A stretch of DNA of 64,000 nt, taken from Bifidobacterium biavatii DSM 23969 (GTDB lineage: Bacteria; Actinomycetota; Actinomycetes; Actinomycetales; Bifidobacteriaceae). The position numbers were made by a program, and so were the translations under genes. The stretch covers positions 1 to 64,000 of the forward strand of contig NZ_JGYN01000017.1 in NCBI RefSeq assembly GCF_000741165.1. Direction: 5' to 3'. The notes beneath the pieces were generated by a model. It made no database searches, was not told the origin of the DNA, and saw only the letters and a program-made list of their open reading frames with translations. Shown here piece after piece: positions 52,817 through 64,000 of this stretch; positions within the stretch are counted from its first letter, which is position 1; every line of letters starts with the position of its first letter.

Positions 52817-54310
52817 ATGAGAGTACGGAGAGATGCGTCCGGCCGTATACCCGGACAGGCAGCCACGCGGATGGCGGACGACGAAGTGCCAGTGCGCACC
52901 CGGTTCTGGTGCGTGTGCCTGATGATTCCGTGCGCGATCGCCATGTGCGTGGTGCAGTCGTCGATGGCGGCCCAGATCTATTCGCACGGAACGTATGACG
53001 GACGCTACCTGTGGATCATTCTAGGTCTGCTGTTGTCGGGCGTCTGGCCGTTCGCGCTGGTGGCCCGATCGAAGTATCCCGAGCCGGTGTTCTGGATATG
53101 TCTGGCCGTCACCGTCCTGTTCCCGTACGACCCGCTGCTGATGCTCATGGCGTTGTGCTCGCTGATCGCACGCCGGTCCGGCATCGTGCGCACCGTGCGC
53201 GCGGTGGCCGCGGCGACGCCGGTCGCCGTGTGGGCGCAGCTGCGCGACGCGCTGCAGCCGGCGGACGCGTCGTTGTGGCATATCGTGTTCGCCAAACCGT
53301 ATACGGGCGGCGCGTACGGCGGCGACATGGTCATGCTGGTCGGCGAATCGACGATCATCACCACGGCCGTCGTCGTCGCGCTGACCGGCGTGGCCGTCTC
53401 CGTACTGTCAGGGCTGCATATCCGCTCTCGTGCGCGGCTGCACGAGGCAGACGCGAAAACGCGCGCTGCGCAGCATCATGCGGCGAATCTGCAAAGCGAT
53501 CTCGACAGCCAGCAGCTGGCGGACGCGATCGCGGCCGAAGCGCACGACACGCTCGCCCATTCGCTCTCGCTCATCGCGTTGAACGCGAGCGCGCTGCAGG
53601 CCGAGGCGAACCGGCTCGCGCATGACGTCGTATCCGGCGACGGGCGCGCGGCCGACCCGGACGCGGCCCGGCGCGCGGCCGAAACGGTTGCCTCCAAGGC
53701 AGACGAGATCCGACGGCAGGCGGCGGGCGCGTTGGACGAGGCGCATTCGGTTATCGACATGCTGCGTCATCCGCAGCAGGCGTGGGAGCGTCTTGCGCCC
53801 ACCGACGACACGGCGTTGACGCGCGAATCGCTGGAATCGTTGCTGGACGACGTGCGGCAGGCCGGCACGCGCGTCGATACGTGGATCGACATTCGCCAGT
53901 TGGGCGATTTGGACGAGAACGTCGGCAAGGTCGCGTACCGGGCCGTGCAGGAAAGCCTGACGAACGCGCGCCGGCATGCGCCGGATGCCCCGGTGTCGCT
54001 GGAGGTCACCGCGGGACCGGATACCGGCGTGCACGTGCATGCGAGCAATCCGACCATTCGGACGATGCGCGCCGACGACGAATCTTCCGTTGTCGGCGAA
54101 GGTGCCGCCGAGCACGGTCCGCACGGCGGCGCCGGTTTGCCGGGACTGGCTGCGCGCGTGCAGTCGGCCGGCGGAACGTGCCGGTACGGGGTCGACGATC
54201 GTCGCGTGTTCCATGTGGACGTGACGCTGCCGTGGACGACGACCGGCGACCGGCCGGACGGACGCGCCGGCGGCGATCGGGCGGACGCGCCCGCCGCATC
54301 GGTACAATGA
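52817..54310 (+). CDS. Sensor histidine kinase, NarL-system type
   Basis: A 497-aa membrane kinase with five or six helices in residues 30-215. A HisKA_3 helix with acceptor His follows (AEAHDTLAHSLSLIALNASA), then an ATPase domain with AVQESLTNARRHAP and GGAGLPGLAARVQ. The dimerisation helix has an extra loop (ANRLAHDVVSGDGRAADPD). GGGAAGG lies close before the ATG at 52817. Its stop overlaps the regulator's start (ATGA). The signal is unknown. Confidence 0.88.
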   Translation: MRVRRDASGRIPGQAATRMADDEVPVRTRFWCVCLMIPCAIAMCVVQSSMAAQIYSHGTYDGRYLWIILGLLLSGVWPFALVARSKYPEPVFWICLAVTVLFPYDPLLMLMALCSLIARRSGIVRTVRAVAAATPVAVWAQLRDALQPADASLWHIVFAKPYTGGAYGGDMVMLVGESTIITTAVVVALTGVAVSVLSGLHIRSRARLHEADAKTRAAQHHAANLQSDLDSQQLADAIAAEAHDTLAHSLSLIALNASALQAEANRLAHDVVSGDGRAADPDAARRAAETVASKADEIRRQAAGALDEAHSVIDMLRHPQQAWERLAPTDDTALTRESLESLLDDVRQAGTRVDTWIDIRQLGDLDENVGKVAYRAVQESLTNARRHAPDAPVSLEVTAGPDTGVHVHASNPTIRTMRADDESSVVGEGAAEHGPHGGAGLPGLAARVQSAGGTCRYGVDDRRVFHVDVTLPWTTTGDRPDGRAGGDRADAPAASVQ

Positions 54311-55074
54311 ACCCCGTGAACAGCACAGCGCAGCCCGCAGCACAGCCGATCCCGTCAGCCGGCAACGAGACGCCGGACGAACGCGCGGCGGAATCGTCCG
54401 CAACGCCCCGCACGGTCACGGTGAGCGTGATCGACGACGATCCGATGGTCTGTCAGGCGATGAGTCTGATCCTTACCGACTATTCGAACGGGCGCATTCG
54501 CGTCGTCTCCACGTCGACCGACGGAACCGGCGCGGTGGAACGGGCCGCGGCCGAACGACCGGACGTGGTGCTCATGGACATCGCGATGCCGGGCATGGAT
54601 GGCATTGAAGCGACACGGCGGCTGCGCGCGCTTCCCCATGCGCCGCACGTGCTCATGCTCACGTCGCTCAACCCGTCGAACACGGTGGAACGTTCCGTAG
54701 AGGCGGGCGCGGAAGGATTCGTGTCGAAAACGGATGCGCCGGGCGACATCATCCGCCGCGTGCTCAACGTGTGCGAGGGCGCACCGCAGTTCAACACGGC
54801 CAGCCAACGCCAGCTGATCGGCGACCTGCACGCGCAGCGTCCGGTCGCCCGGCGCGACGAGGCCCGCCGTCTGCTCGACGCTCTGCCCGCCCGCGAACGC
54901 GAAACAGTGCTGCTCGCGGCGGAGGGGCTCTCGAATGCCGAGATCGCGGCCCGCATGTTCGTCTCGGAACGCACGGCGAAGGCGCACCTGTCGAGCGCGG
55001 CCGACAAGCTGAGCATGAATCGCGTGCAGTTGGCACGGCTAGTCGAACGCGCGGACCTGCCGCCCGTCGGCTGA
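54307..55074 (+). CDS. NarL/FixJ family response regulator
   Basis: A 255-aa regulator. Residues 1-40 are a Pro/Ala/Glu-rich extension. The receiver domain follows (VSVIDDDPMV, DVVLMDIAMPGMDG, SKTD), then a LuxR-type helix-turn-helix (LSNAEIAARMFVSERTAKAH). Coupled to the upstream kinase. The target genes are not evident. Confidence 0.92.
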   Translation: MNPVNSTAQPAAQPIPSAGNETPDERAAESSATPRTVTVSVIDDDPMVCQAMSLILTDYSNGRIRVVSTSTDGTGAVERAAAERPDVVLMDIAMPGMDGIEATRRLRALPHAPHVLMLTSLNPSNTVERSVEAGAEGFVSKTDAPGDIIRRVLNVCEGAPQFNTASQRQLIGDLHAQRPVARRDEARRLLDALPARERETVLLAAEGLSNAEIAARMFVSERTAKAHLSSAADKLSMNRVQLARLVERADLPPVG

Positions 55075-55237
55075 TCGTGCATCCCGATGTGTGCCGGGGC
55101 AGGCCCGTAGCGTCGTGGCAGGCCGTGCCAACATATGCAGACGGCGCCGTCGACACGCCCGCCGCCGCTCGAACGGCACATAGACGGCCGCTGGTAGGCT
55201 TGGCCGTGCAGATCAACGACGGACGAGGGGGCAAATC

Positions 55238-57352
<2,115 letters not shown>

Positions 57353-57390
57353 CCCATAAGCCGTCAGCATGAGCCGTTCAGAGAGACTGG

Positions 57391-57430
57391 AAGGGGCGGG
57401 GATCGTCTTGGTTGACGATCCCCGCCCCTT
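57391..57430. terminator. Bidirectional terminator between DUF262 gene and acnA
   Basis: Perfect 17-bp arms (aaggggcggggatcgtc and complement) with a six-base loop between convergent genes. Confidence 0.85.
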
Positions 57431-57483
57431 TCGGTTTGCGGTCTGCCGCGACGCCTTTTCAGCAACGGCACGCGCCTTGCGGC

Positions 57484-60183
57484 CTACTTCATGAGGTTGC
57501 GCAGCACGTACTGCAGAATGCCGCCGTTGCGGTAGTAGTCCGCCTCGCCGGGCGTGTCGATGCGCACAACCGCGTCGAACTCGGTCTTGGAACCGTCGGC
57601 GTGTGTGGCGGTGACGTGCACGGTCTTCGGCGTCTCGCCGTTGTTGAGCTCTTCGATGCCGTCGATGTCGTACGTTTCGGTGCCGTCGAGGCCAAGCGAC
57701 GTGTAGCTTTCGCCGGCCGGGAACTGCAGCGGCAGCACGCCCATGCCGATCAGGTTGCTGCGGTGGATACGTTCAAAGCTTTCGGTGATGACCGCCTTCA
57801 CGCCCAGCATGAGCGTGCCCTTGGCCGCCCAGTCACGCGACGATCCGGTGCCGTACTCCTTGCCGGCGAGGACGACCAGCGGCGTGCCGGCGGCCTTGTA
57901 GTTGAGCGACGCGTCGAAGATCGTGGACGGCTTGCCCGTGGTGAAGTCGTAGGTGAAGCCGCCGGGCGTGACCTCGTTGCCAGTGGAGGCGAGCAGGAGG
58001 TTACGCAGGCGGATGTTGCCGAACGTGCCGCGCACCATGACCTCGTGGTTGCCACGGCGGGAACCGTACGAGTTGAAGTTCTTCGGTTCGACGCCGCGTT
58101 CGGTCAGGTACTTGCCGGCCGGGCTGGACGCCTTGAACGCGCCCGCCGGGGAGATGTGGTCGGTGGTGACCGAGTCGCCGAGCAGGGCGAGCACGCGGGC
58201 GCCGTGAATGTCGGCGACCGGGTCCGGCACGGCCTTCATGCCGTCGAAGAACGTCTGGCGGCGCACGTACGTGGACTTCGGATCCCATGCGAAGAGTTCA
58301 CCTTCGGGCACGTCAAGACCCTTCCAGCGATGGTCGCCTTCGAACACGGAGGCGTAGTCCTTGAGGAACATTTCGCGGCTCACGGTGCCGTTGACCACGG
58401 CGGCGACCTCCTCGTTGGTCGGCCAGATGTCCTTGAGGTACACGTCGTTGCCGTCCGGGTCCTTGCCGAGCGGCTGCGTGGCGAAGTCGAAGTCCATCGT
58501 GCCGGCGAGCGCGTACGCGATGACGAGCGGCGGCGAGGCGAGGTAGTTCATCTTGACGTCCGGGCTGATGCGGCCTTCGAAGTTGCGGTTGCCGGACAGT
58601 ACGGCAGTGACGGTCAGGTCGTTCGCGTTGATCGCCTCGGAGATTTCCGGCAGCAGCGGGCCGGAGTTGCCGATGCAGGTGGCGCAGCCGAAGCCGACGA
58701 GCTCGTAGCCAAGCCGGTCGAGGTCGTCCTGCAGGCCTGCGGCCTTGAGGTAGTCGGCGACGACCTGCGAGCCGGGGGCGAGCGAGGTCTTGACCCACGG
58801 CTTGGGGCTCAGTCCGCGCGCGACCGCATTGCGGGCGATCAAACCGGCCGCGATCATGACGGACGGGTTGGACGTGTTGGTGCATGAAGTAATGCTGGCG
58901 ATCGCCACGTCGCCGTTGGTCAGGTCGAAGTCGCCGCGGAAGTCGGTGGATACGGCGACCGGCTCCTTGACGGTCTTCTCGGTCTCGTAGGCGGGCAGCG
59001 TGTCCTCGAACATCTGCTTGGATTCGGACAGCACGATGCGGTCCTGCGGGCGCTTCGGGCCGGCGATTGACGGCACGACGGTGGACAGGTCGAGCTCCTC
59101 GTATTCGGAGTACTGCGGTTCGACGTAATCCGGGTCGGACGCGTCGCCCCACAGCTTGTTGGCCTTCGCGTACGCCTCGACGAGCGCGACCTGCTCGTCC
59201 GAACGGCCGGTGAGCTTCAAATAGTCGAGCGTGACCTGGTCGATCGGGAAGATGCCGCAGGTGGAGCCGAATTCAGGACTCATGTTGCCGATGGTGGCGC
59301 GGTTGGCCAGCGGCACGGACGCGATGCCGTCGCCGTAGAATTCGACGAACTTGCCGACCACGCCGTGCTTGCGCAGCATGTCGGTGATGGTGAGCACCAC
59401 GTCGGTGGCGGTGACGCCTTCGGGGATGGTGCCGGTGAGCTTGAAGCCGACGACGCGCGGCACGAGCATGGAGATCGGCTGGCCGAGCATGGCCGCCTCG
59501 GCTTCGATGCCGCCGACGCCCCAGCCGAGCACGCCGAGGCCGTTTTCGGTAGTGGTGTGCGAGTCGGTGCCGACGCACGAGTCGAGATAGGCGAGCTGGC
59601 GGCCGCGCTCCCCCGCTTTCGTCATGATGACCTTGGCGAGGTATTCGATGTTGACCTGGTGGATGATGCCGGTTCCCGGCGGCACGACGCGGAAGTTGCG
59701 GAACGCCTGCTGGCCCCAGCGCAGGAACTGGTAGCGTTCGCCGTTACGCTGGTATTCGATGTCCATGTTCTGCTGGACGGCGTCGGCGACGCCGTACTTG
59801 TCGATCTGCACGGAGTGATCGATGACCATGTCGGACTGGACCTGCGGGTTGATAACCTCCGGGTCGCCGCCGAGCTGCTTGACGGCGTCGCGCATGGTGG
59901 CGAGGTCGACGATGCACGGCACGCCGGTGAAGTCCTGCATGACGACACGGCTCGGCGTGAATTGGATCTCGTGGCTCGGTTCGGCGTTCGGATCCCAGTC
60001 GAGCAGCGCCTTGACGTGCTCGTCGGTGATGTTCGCGCCGTCGATGTTGCGCACGAGGTTCTCGACGAGCACCTTGAGCGAATACGGCAGATGGTCGATG
60101 CCGGGCAGGTCGGCAATCGAATAGTAGTCATAGTCCGTGCCGTTCACGCTGAGCGTGGACAGCTGATCGTCGCGTACGGACAT
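57484..60183 (-). CDS. acnA: Aconitate hydratase
   Basis: An 899-aa AcnA-type aconitase, converting citrate to isocitrate in the short, biosynthetic branch of the TCA cycle that bifidobacteria keep for glutamate. Cluster Cys are in [10 protein letters not shown] and [11 protein letters not shown]. Other marks are [24 protein letters not shown] and the C-terminal swivel [23 protein letters not shown] precedes the ATG at 60183. Confidence 0.97.
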   Translation of the reverse strand: MSVRDDQLSTLSVNGTDYDYYSIADLPGIDHLPYSLKVLVENLVRNIDGANITDEHVKALLDWDPNAEPSHEIQFTPSRVVMQDFTGVPCIVDLATMRDAVKQLGGDPEVINPQVQSDMVIDHSVQIDKYGVADAVQQNMDIEYQRNGERYQFLRWGQQAFRNFRVVPPGTGIIHQVNIEYLAKVIMTKAGERGRQLAYLDSCVGTDSHTTTENGLGVLGWGVGGIEAEAAMLGQPISMLVPRVVGFKLTGTIPEGVTATDVVLTITDMLRKHGVVGKFVEFYGDGIASVPLANRATIGNMSPEFGSTCGIFPIDQVTLDYLKLTGRSDEQVALVEAYAKANKLWGDASDPDYVEPQYSEYEELDLSTVVPSIAGPKRPQDRIVLSESKQMFEDTLPAYETEKTVKEPVAVSTDFRGDFDLTNGDVAIASITSCTNTSNPSVMIAAGLIARNAVARGLSPKPWVKTSLAPGSQVVADYLKAAGLQDDLDRLGYELVGFGCATCIGNSGPLLPEISEAINANDLTVTAVLSGNRNFEGRISPDVKMNYLASPPLVIAYALAGTMDFDFATQPLGKDPDGNDVYLKDIWPTNEEVAAVVNGTVSREMFLKDYASVFEGDHRWKGLDVPEGELFAWDPKSTYVRRQTFFDGMKAVPDPVADIHGARVLALLGDSVTTDHISPAGAFKASSPAGKYLTERGVEPKNFNSYGSRRGNHEVMVRGTFGNIRLRNLLLASTGNEVTPGGFTYDFTTGKPSTIFDASLNYKAAGTPLVVLAGKEYGTGSSRDWAAKGTLMLGVKAVITESFERIHRSNLIGMGVLPLQFPAGESYTSLGLDGTETYDIDGIEELNNGETPKTVHVTATHADGSKTEFDAVVRIDTPGEADYYRNGGILQYVLRNLMK

Positions 60184-60236
60184 GTTCCCTCCGGCTTCTA
60201 GGACTGTAATCGGTAACGTCGCCGATTATCTGCCCC

Positions 60237-62855
60237 TCACAATACCGGCATGTTACCTTGACTCTGGCGTGTCGGCTTGCCATGTGAGATAATCCGCGCC
60301 GCGATCGCGACAATCACGTGGCACAGCACGAACACGACGGCGGCCAGCAGCAGCGCGACCGCGGTGGCGGTGATCTCGCGGCCGGTGGGCACCTGCAGCG
60401 CGAAGAAGTTCGCGACGAACGGCACGAACATGCCGATCACGCCGGCCGTCGCGAATGCGGCGACGAGAATGCCGCGCCACGAGTTGAGCGGCTGCGCGAC
60501 GCGGGCGAGCACCAGCACGCCGAGCACGAACACGATGATCGCGTTTGTGGCGCGCAGTTCGGCCAGATCGGCCGCGGTCTCGACGTTCCAGCCCATGACG
60601 CGCGGCAGGATCCACGACGAGCAGAGCACCGCGAGCGCGATCGCAAGCCCGCCGGGCAGAGCGAAGCGTACGACGCGCTTGAGGAAACCGGGCAGATAGC
60701 GGCGCGTGTTCGGCGCGAGCGCGAGGATGAACGCCGGCATGCCGATCGTGAGCGCGCCGATGTACGTGATGTGCCGGGGCAGGTACGGGAACGGGATGGC
60801 CGTGAGGACCACGCCGAGCGAGATGAGCGCCGAATAGACGGTTTTGACGAGGAACAGGCTGGCGACGCGTTCCATGTTGGCCATGACCTGTCGGCCGCGG
60901 GCGACCACGTCGGGCAGGTGGCTGAACTTCGAGTCGACGAGCACGACCTGCGCGACGGCCTTGGTGGCGGGCGCGGCGTTGCCCATGGCGATGCCGAGGT
61001 CGGCCTCCTTGATGGCGAGCGCGTCGTTGACGCCGTCGCCGGTCATTGCGACGACGTGGTCGTCCACGTGCAACGCCTGCACGATGGCTTTCTTCTGGTC
61101 CGGCAGGACGCGGCCGAGCACGTCGACGGTTTCGAGCGTGCGGGCCAGTTCGTTGATGTCGTCCGGCAGTTGCCGCGCGTCCATCGCCACTGGTTTGCGG
61201 TCGCCGGTGAGCCGGACCTTGGCCGCGATCGCGCCGACCGTGGCCGGATTGTCGCCCGAAATGATGCGGCAGCGTACGCCTTGCTCGCGGAACCACGTGA
61301 GCGTGTCTTCCGCGTCCGGGCGGATCCGCTCCGCGCACACCACCAGCCCCACCGGCTTCGCCTGCGCGTTCACCACCATCTTCTCGTCACTTCTAGAACT
61401 GGCGGCAGCCTCGGCTCCCTCGGCTGAGGGAGCTGGCACGGCCGCAGGCCGTGACTGAGGGAGCGTACACCCGATCACCCCAGGAGTCACTTCCGCAATC
61501 AAAAGCACACGGTCGCCGTCCTCGGCGAGCGCATTCACCTGCGCGAGCGCGTCCGTATGGTCTCCGTCGAGCGCGCTCAGCAGCACTTCCGGCGCGCCCA
61601 TGTACCACGTCGTGCCGTTGCCGTACGTCACCGCGCTCCACTTGCGCGCGCTGGAGAACGGCACACGCGAGGCGACCGCCCCGGCCGCGAATCCTTCCCC
61701 TCGCAATCCGGCGAGCACTGCCTGCCCGGTACCGTTCGGCTGTTCCTCATTCGCCAGATCGTACAGCGCCTGCTTCGCTGCACGCTCGCCGTCACCGTCG
61801 TCATCATCGTCACCGCCGCTGTCGCCGCGATCATCGTCGCATCCGGAAACGGCAGCACCATCAAGCAGCACCATGCGGTCGAACGCGATCCCGCCGTCGG
61901 TCACGGTGCCGGTCTTGTCCAGGTTCAGGCAGTCCACGCGCGCCAGCGTCTCCACCGACTCGAGTTCCTGCACGAGCGTGTCGTGACGGGCCAGTCGCAT
62001 GGCGGCGATCGCGAAGTTGAGCGAGGTGAGCAGCACAAGGCCTTCCGGGATCATGCCGACCACGCCGGCCACGGCCGAGACGACCGCTTGCCGCCACGCG
62101 CCGGTCGAGATCGCCGCCGACCATCCGCCGACGGTCTGGATCTGCGACCAGATGAGCAGCGCACACAGCGGCACCACCAGGAACGTCATAAACTTGAGGA
62201 TCGTGTTGATGCCCTTGTTCAGGTCGGACACGGTTTTCTTGTACACCTTGGCCTGCGCGGTGAGCCCAGCCGCGTACCCGTGGTCGCCGACCGCGGTGAC
62301 GCGCGTCAGGGCCATGCCGGAGACGACGGTCGAGCCGGAGTACACCGGGTCGCCTTCCCGTTTGCGCACGGTGCGCGATTCGCCGGTGAGCATCGACTCG
62401 TCGAGTTCGAGCCCGTACGTGTCGACGACTTCCGCGTCGGCGGGCACCTGATCGCCGGAGCGCAGCCACAGCAGGTCGTCGAGCACGATGCCATCGTGGG
62501 AGACGGTCACATCCTGCCCGTCGCGGCGGACGACGTAGTCGGCGGCGACGAGGATGGACAGCTTGTCGAGCGTGCGCTTGGCCTTGAGTTCGGTGACGAT
62601 ACCGATGCCGGTGTTGATGAGGATCACGAAGCCGAACACCGCATCCTTCCACGACCCGGTGAGCAGCACCATGACCATCGCGGCGAGGATGATGCCGTTG
62701 AACAGGGTGAACACGTTGGCGCGCACGATGTCGGCGACGGACCTCGACGTGGAGGTTTTCACCGTGTTGACGCGCCCGCCGGCGACGCGTTCAGTCACTT
62801 CGCGGCCCGTAAGGCCGGTTTCATCGGTGTGCGGCATGGAAAGACTCGCGTTCAT
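60237..62855 (-). CDS. P-type cation-transporting ATPase, CtpE-like
   Basis: An 872-aa P-type ATPase. TGES (actuator), the phosphorylation site DKTGT, TGDGVNDALAIKEAD and the helix motif MIPEGLVLLTS match mycobacterial CtpE, a calcium-uptake pump. The N-domain carries two low-complexity insertions: an Asp tract (CDDDRGDSGGDDDDDGDG) and a segment (LPQSRPAAVPAPSAEGAE) encoded by a palindromic repeat at 61413-61463. The start at 62855 has GGTGGG close by and a TAGTGT seven bases upstream. Substrate assignment is by motif only. Confidence 0.88.
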   Translation of the reverse strand: MNASLSMPHTDETGLTGREVTERVAGGRVNTVKTSTSRSVADIVRANVFTLFNGIILAAMVMVLLTGSWKDAVFGFVILINTGIGIVTELKAKRTLDKLSILVAADYVVRRDGQDVTVSHDGIVLDDLLWLRSGDQVPADAEVVDTYGLELDESMLTGESRTVRKREGDPVYSGSTVVSGMALTRVTAVGDHGYAAGLTAQAKVYKKTVSDLNKGINTILKFMTFLVVPLCALLIWSQIQTVGGWSAAISTGAWRQAVVSAVAGVVGMIPEGLVLLTSLNFAIAAMRLARHDTLVQELESVETLARVDCLNLDKTGTVTDGGIAFDRMVLLDGAAVSGCDDDRGDSGGDDDDDGDGERAAKQALYDLANEEQPNGTGQAVLAGLRGEGFAAGAVASRVPFSSARKWSAVTYGNGTTWYMGAPEVLLSALDGDHTDALAQVNALAEDGDRVLLIAEVTPGVIGCTLPQSRPAAVPAPSAEGAEAAASSRSDEKMVVNAQAKPVGLVVCAERIRPDAEDTLTWFREQGVRCRIISGDNPATVGAIAAKVRLTGDRKPVAMDARQLPDDINELARTLETVDVLGRVLPDQKKAIVQALHVDDHVVAMTGDGVNDALAIKEADLGIAMGNAAPATKAVAQVVLVDSKFSHLPDVVARGRQVMANMERVASLFLVKTVYSALISLGVVLTAIPFPYLPRHITYIGALTIGMPAFILALAPNTRRYLPGFLKRVVRFALPGGLAIALAVLCSSWILPRVMGWNVETAADLAELRATNAIIVFVLGVLVLARVAQPLNSWRGILVAAFATAGVIGMFVPFVANFFALQVPTGREITATAVALLLAAVVFVLCHVIVAIAARIISHGKPTRQSQGNMPVL
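61413..61463. repeat. Palindromic repeat inserted in frame in the P-type ATPase gene
   Basis: Two hairpins in tandem: ctccctc-ggct-gagggag and cacggcc-gca-ggccgtg, followed by a second gagggag. Elements of this look are common between genes in gut bacteria, to my knowledge. Here the element keeps the reading frame and adds about 17 residues to the nucleotide-binding domain. Confidence 0.7.
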
Positions 62856-62936
62856 GCCCACCACACTACCGCCCGCGCCGACATGCCCGATCAAACAGTC
62901 GACATTCGTCCACGATGTCCGCAATCACGTGCGCGG

Positions 62937-63545
62937 CTACCGATATTGGCCGGACGCCGTGGTGACGACGATGTCGCGGTCGTGCGGCCGGTCGTTGATG
63001 ATGTCGGCGAGCGTTTTGACGAGCGACGTCGCGTTCGCGGCATGGTCGTCGACGTGCAGGGCCGCGGCGTACAGCGTGTCGTCGTCGGGAGGCGTGATCG
63101 GGTCGATCAGCGCGACGGGGATGCCGGCGCTGCGGGCGAGCCGGAGCGCCCCGTCCCATGCGTCCGCGTCGTCTCCGCCGGCATCGACTCCGGCAACGAC
63201 GATGGCGTACGCGCGACGGTCGATCATGTCGGAGATGCCCTGCCGCACGGCGTCGACCGGCCGTTGCGCGTCGGCGACGGACACGTACACGGTATTGACG
63301 CCGGCGCGGTCGAGCGCGTCGATAGCACGCGTGTCGGGAGCATCCGAGGCGTCGGGATGCGGGGATCCGATGATGCCGACGAGCACGTCGACGCGCGGCT
63401 CTTCGTTGTGCGCGACTGCGGGAGCGCTCTCCTGCGTGTCGCCCACGGCCACGCCGGCCGGTTCGCACGCGGCCAGCGGCAGGCATGCGATCAACAGGGC
63501 CGTTGCGGCGGCGAGACGGCGGGCGGCCCGGCCTGCCGTCATCAT
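62937..63545 (-). CDS. Lipoprotein with half a periplasmic-binding fold, 202 aa
   Basis: A signal peptide ends in the lipobox LPLAAC (Cys about 27). The rest matches the N-terminal lobe of LacI/ribose-binding-like proteins (VSVADAQRPVDAVRQGISDM, AYAIVVAGVD, AGIPVALID), and the protein stops at DIVVTTASG, where the second lobe should begin. The family is normally about 300-350 aa. It is coupled to the upstream methyltransferase gene by an ATGA overlap. Either a truncated gene or a single-lobe binding protein. Confidence 0.7.
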   Translation of the reverse strand: MMTAGRAARRLAAATALLIACLPLAACEPAGVAVGDTQESAPAVAHNEEPRVDVLVGIIGSPHPDASDAPDTRAIDALDRAGVNTVYVSVADAQRPVDAVRQGISDMIDRRAYAIVVAGVDAGGDDADAWDGALRLARSAGIPVALIDPITPPDDDTLYAAALHVDDHAANATSLVKTLADIINDRPHDRDIVVTTASGQYR

Positions 63546-64000
63546 GCAAGCTCCGCGGTGCGACGGAACAGGGCCACCGTTTCGACGTGGTGGGTCATCG
63601 GGTAGATGTCGAAGGCGCGCACGTCGGCAAGTTCGTAGCCGAGCGTGCGCAGCGTGCCCGCGTCGCGGCCGAGGCTGGTCGGGTCGCAGGCGATGTAGAT
63701 GATCGACCGGGCGCCGGATTCGGCCATTTGACGGCAAACCTTGGCGCGGGCTCCGGCGCGCGGCGGGTCGAGGACGATCAGGCCGGGGTGCGCGAGGTGC
63801 GCAGGCACGTTGGCGAGGGTTTTCGCCACGTCGCCACAGCGCGCGTCCACGTCGGTCAGGTTGAGGTGGCGCAGGTTGCGCTGTGCGTTCTTGACGGCGG
63901 TGCGACCGCCTTCGACGCTGAGCATGTGCGTGCGCGGCACGACGAGCGTGGCGAGCGGCAGCGTGAATAGGCCGGAGCCGGAGTAGAGATCCCAGATGGT
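63542..64000 (-). CDS. RNA (uracil-C5) methyltransferase, TrmA/RlmD family (partial at right edge)
   Basis: The C-terminal 152 residues of a SAM-dependent RNA methyltransferase. Visible are the SAM-binding TIWDLYSGSGLFTLPLA, DPPRAGA, the catalytic Cys in IYIACDPTSLGRD and the ending FDIYPMTHHVETVALF. The family methylates C5 of uracil in tRNA or 23S rRNA. The N-terminal TRAM part and start lie outside the window, so the exact target cannot be said. Confidence 0.9.
   Translation of the reverse strand, partial: TIWDLYSGSGLFTLPLATLVVPRTHMLSVEGGRTAVKNAQRNLRHLNLTDVDARCGDVAKTLANVPAHLAHPGLIVLDPPRAGARAKVCRQMAESGARSIIYIACDPTSLGRDAGTLRTLGYELADVRAFDIYPMTHHVETVALFRRTAELA

Overview
The window looks like chromosome of a Bifidobacterium, a high-GC actinobacterium. 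Supporting this are two WhiB proteins, a PdtaS-type kinase, CarD, a four-repeat S1, GC-rich codon use, and the actinobacterial gene order DUF5719 / large family-2 glycosyltransferase / WhiB / LCP. No rRNA, CRISPR array or intact insertion sequence was seen.

Bases 1-4167 are the end of an integrated element, probably a prophage. Seven to nine small, tightly overlapping minus-strand genes lead to a replication-initiator-like gene that runs off the left edge and carries origin-like repeats inside its own coding sequence. A Cro-like gene and a CI-like gene diverge from a shared promoter/operator region. The CI-like frame runs into the 3' end of a tRNA gene (4094-4167), which is the likely attachment site. 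A plus-strand promoter and terminator at 2287-2444 frame a possible small RNA.

Bases 4168-33000 are core chromosome. They hold a NUDIX hydrolase, pyruvate kinase with a palindromic operator upstream, a TerC protein, a 160-bp tandem repeat, uvrB, coaE, a two-component system beside a divergent ABC exporter, rpsA, folD, a zinc-type ABC transporter with a Zur-like box, ispF, carD, glgB, an OmpR-type two-component system, comF, a HAD hydrolase, a zincin-like protein, a DUF5719 protein and a large glycosyltransferase.

Bases 33000-49000 contain envelope and division genes (whiB, an LCP ligase, an orphan EccC-like ATPase, whiB1 opposite pdtaS, ftsK), stress and transcription genes (greA, FKBP), a hemolysin III family protein, a Fic-family protein with a decayed active site, and miaA/miaB. 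Bases 49000-64000 contain a small alarmone synthetase, an EamA transporter, a BI-1 protein, a second NarL-type two-component system, a DUF262/DUF1524/RAMA protein that seems to have lost its nuclease residues, aconitase, a CtpE-like P-type ATPase with an in-frame palindromic insertion, a half-length binding-protein lipoprotein and the end of an RNA methyltransferase.

The most unusual signals are a pair of intergenic elements (16521-16608 and 49738-49823). They share an identical 40-bp core, yet each is enclosed by its own unrelated perfect inverted repeat of 17-20 bp. Next in interest are the initiator gene with an internal origin, the nuclease-decayed RAMA protein, the Fic protein whose toxin and antitoxin motifs have both decayed, and several genes whose -10 box sits 6-8 bases before the start codon, which suggests leaderless transcripts.
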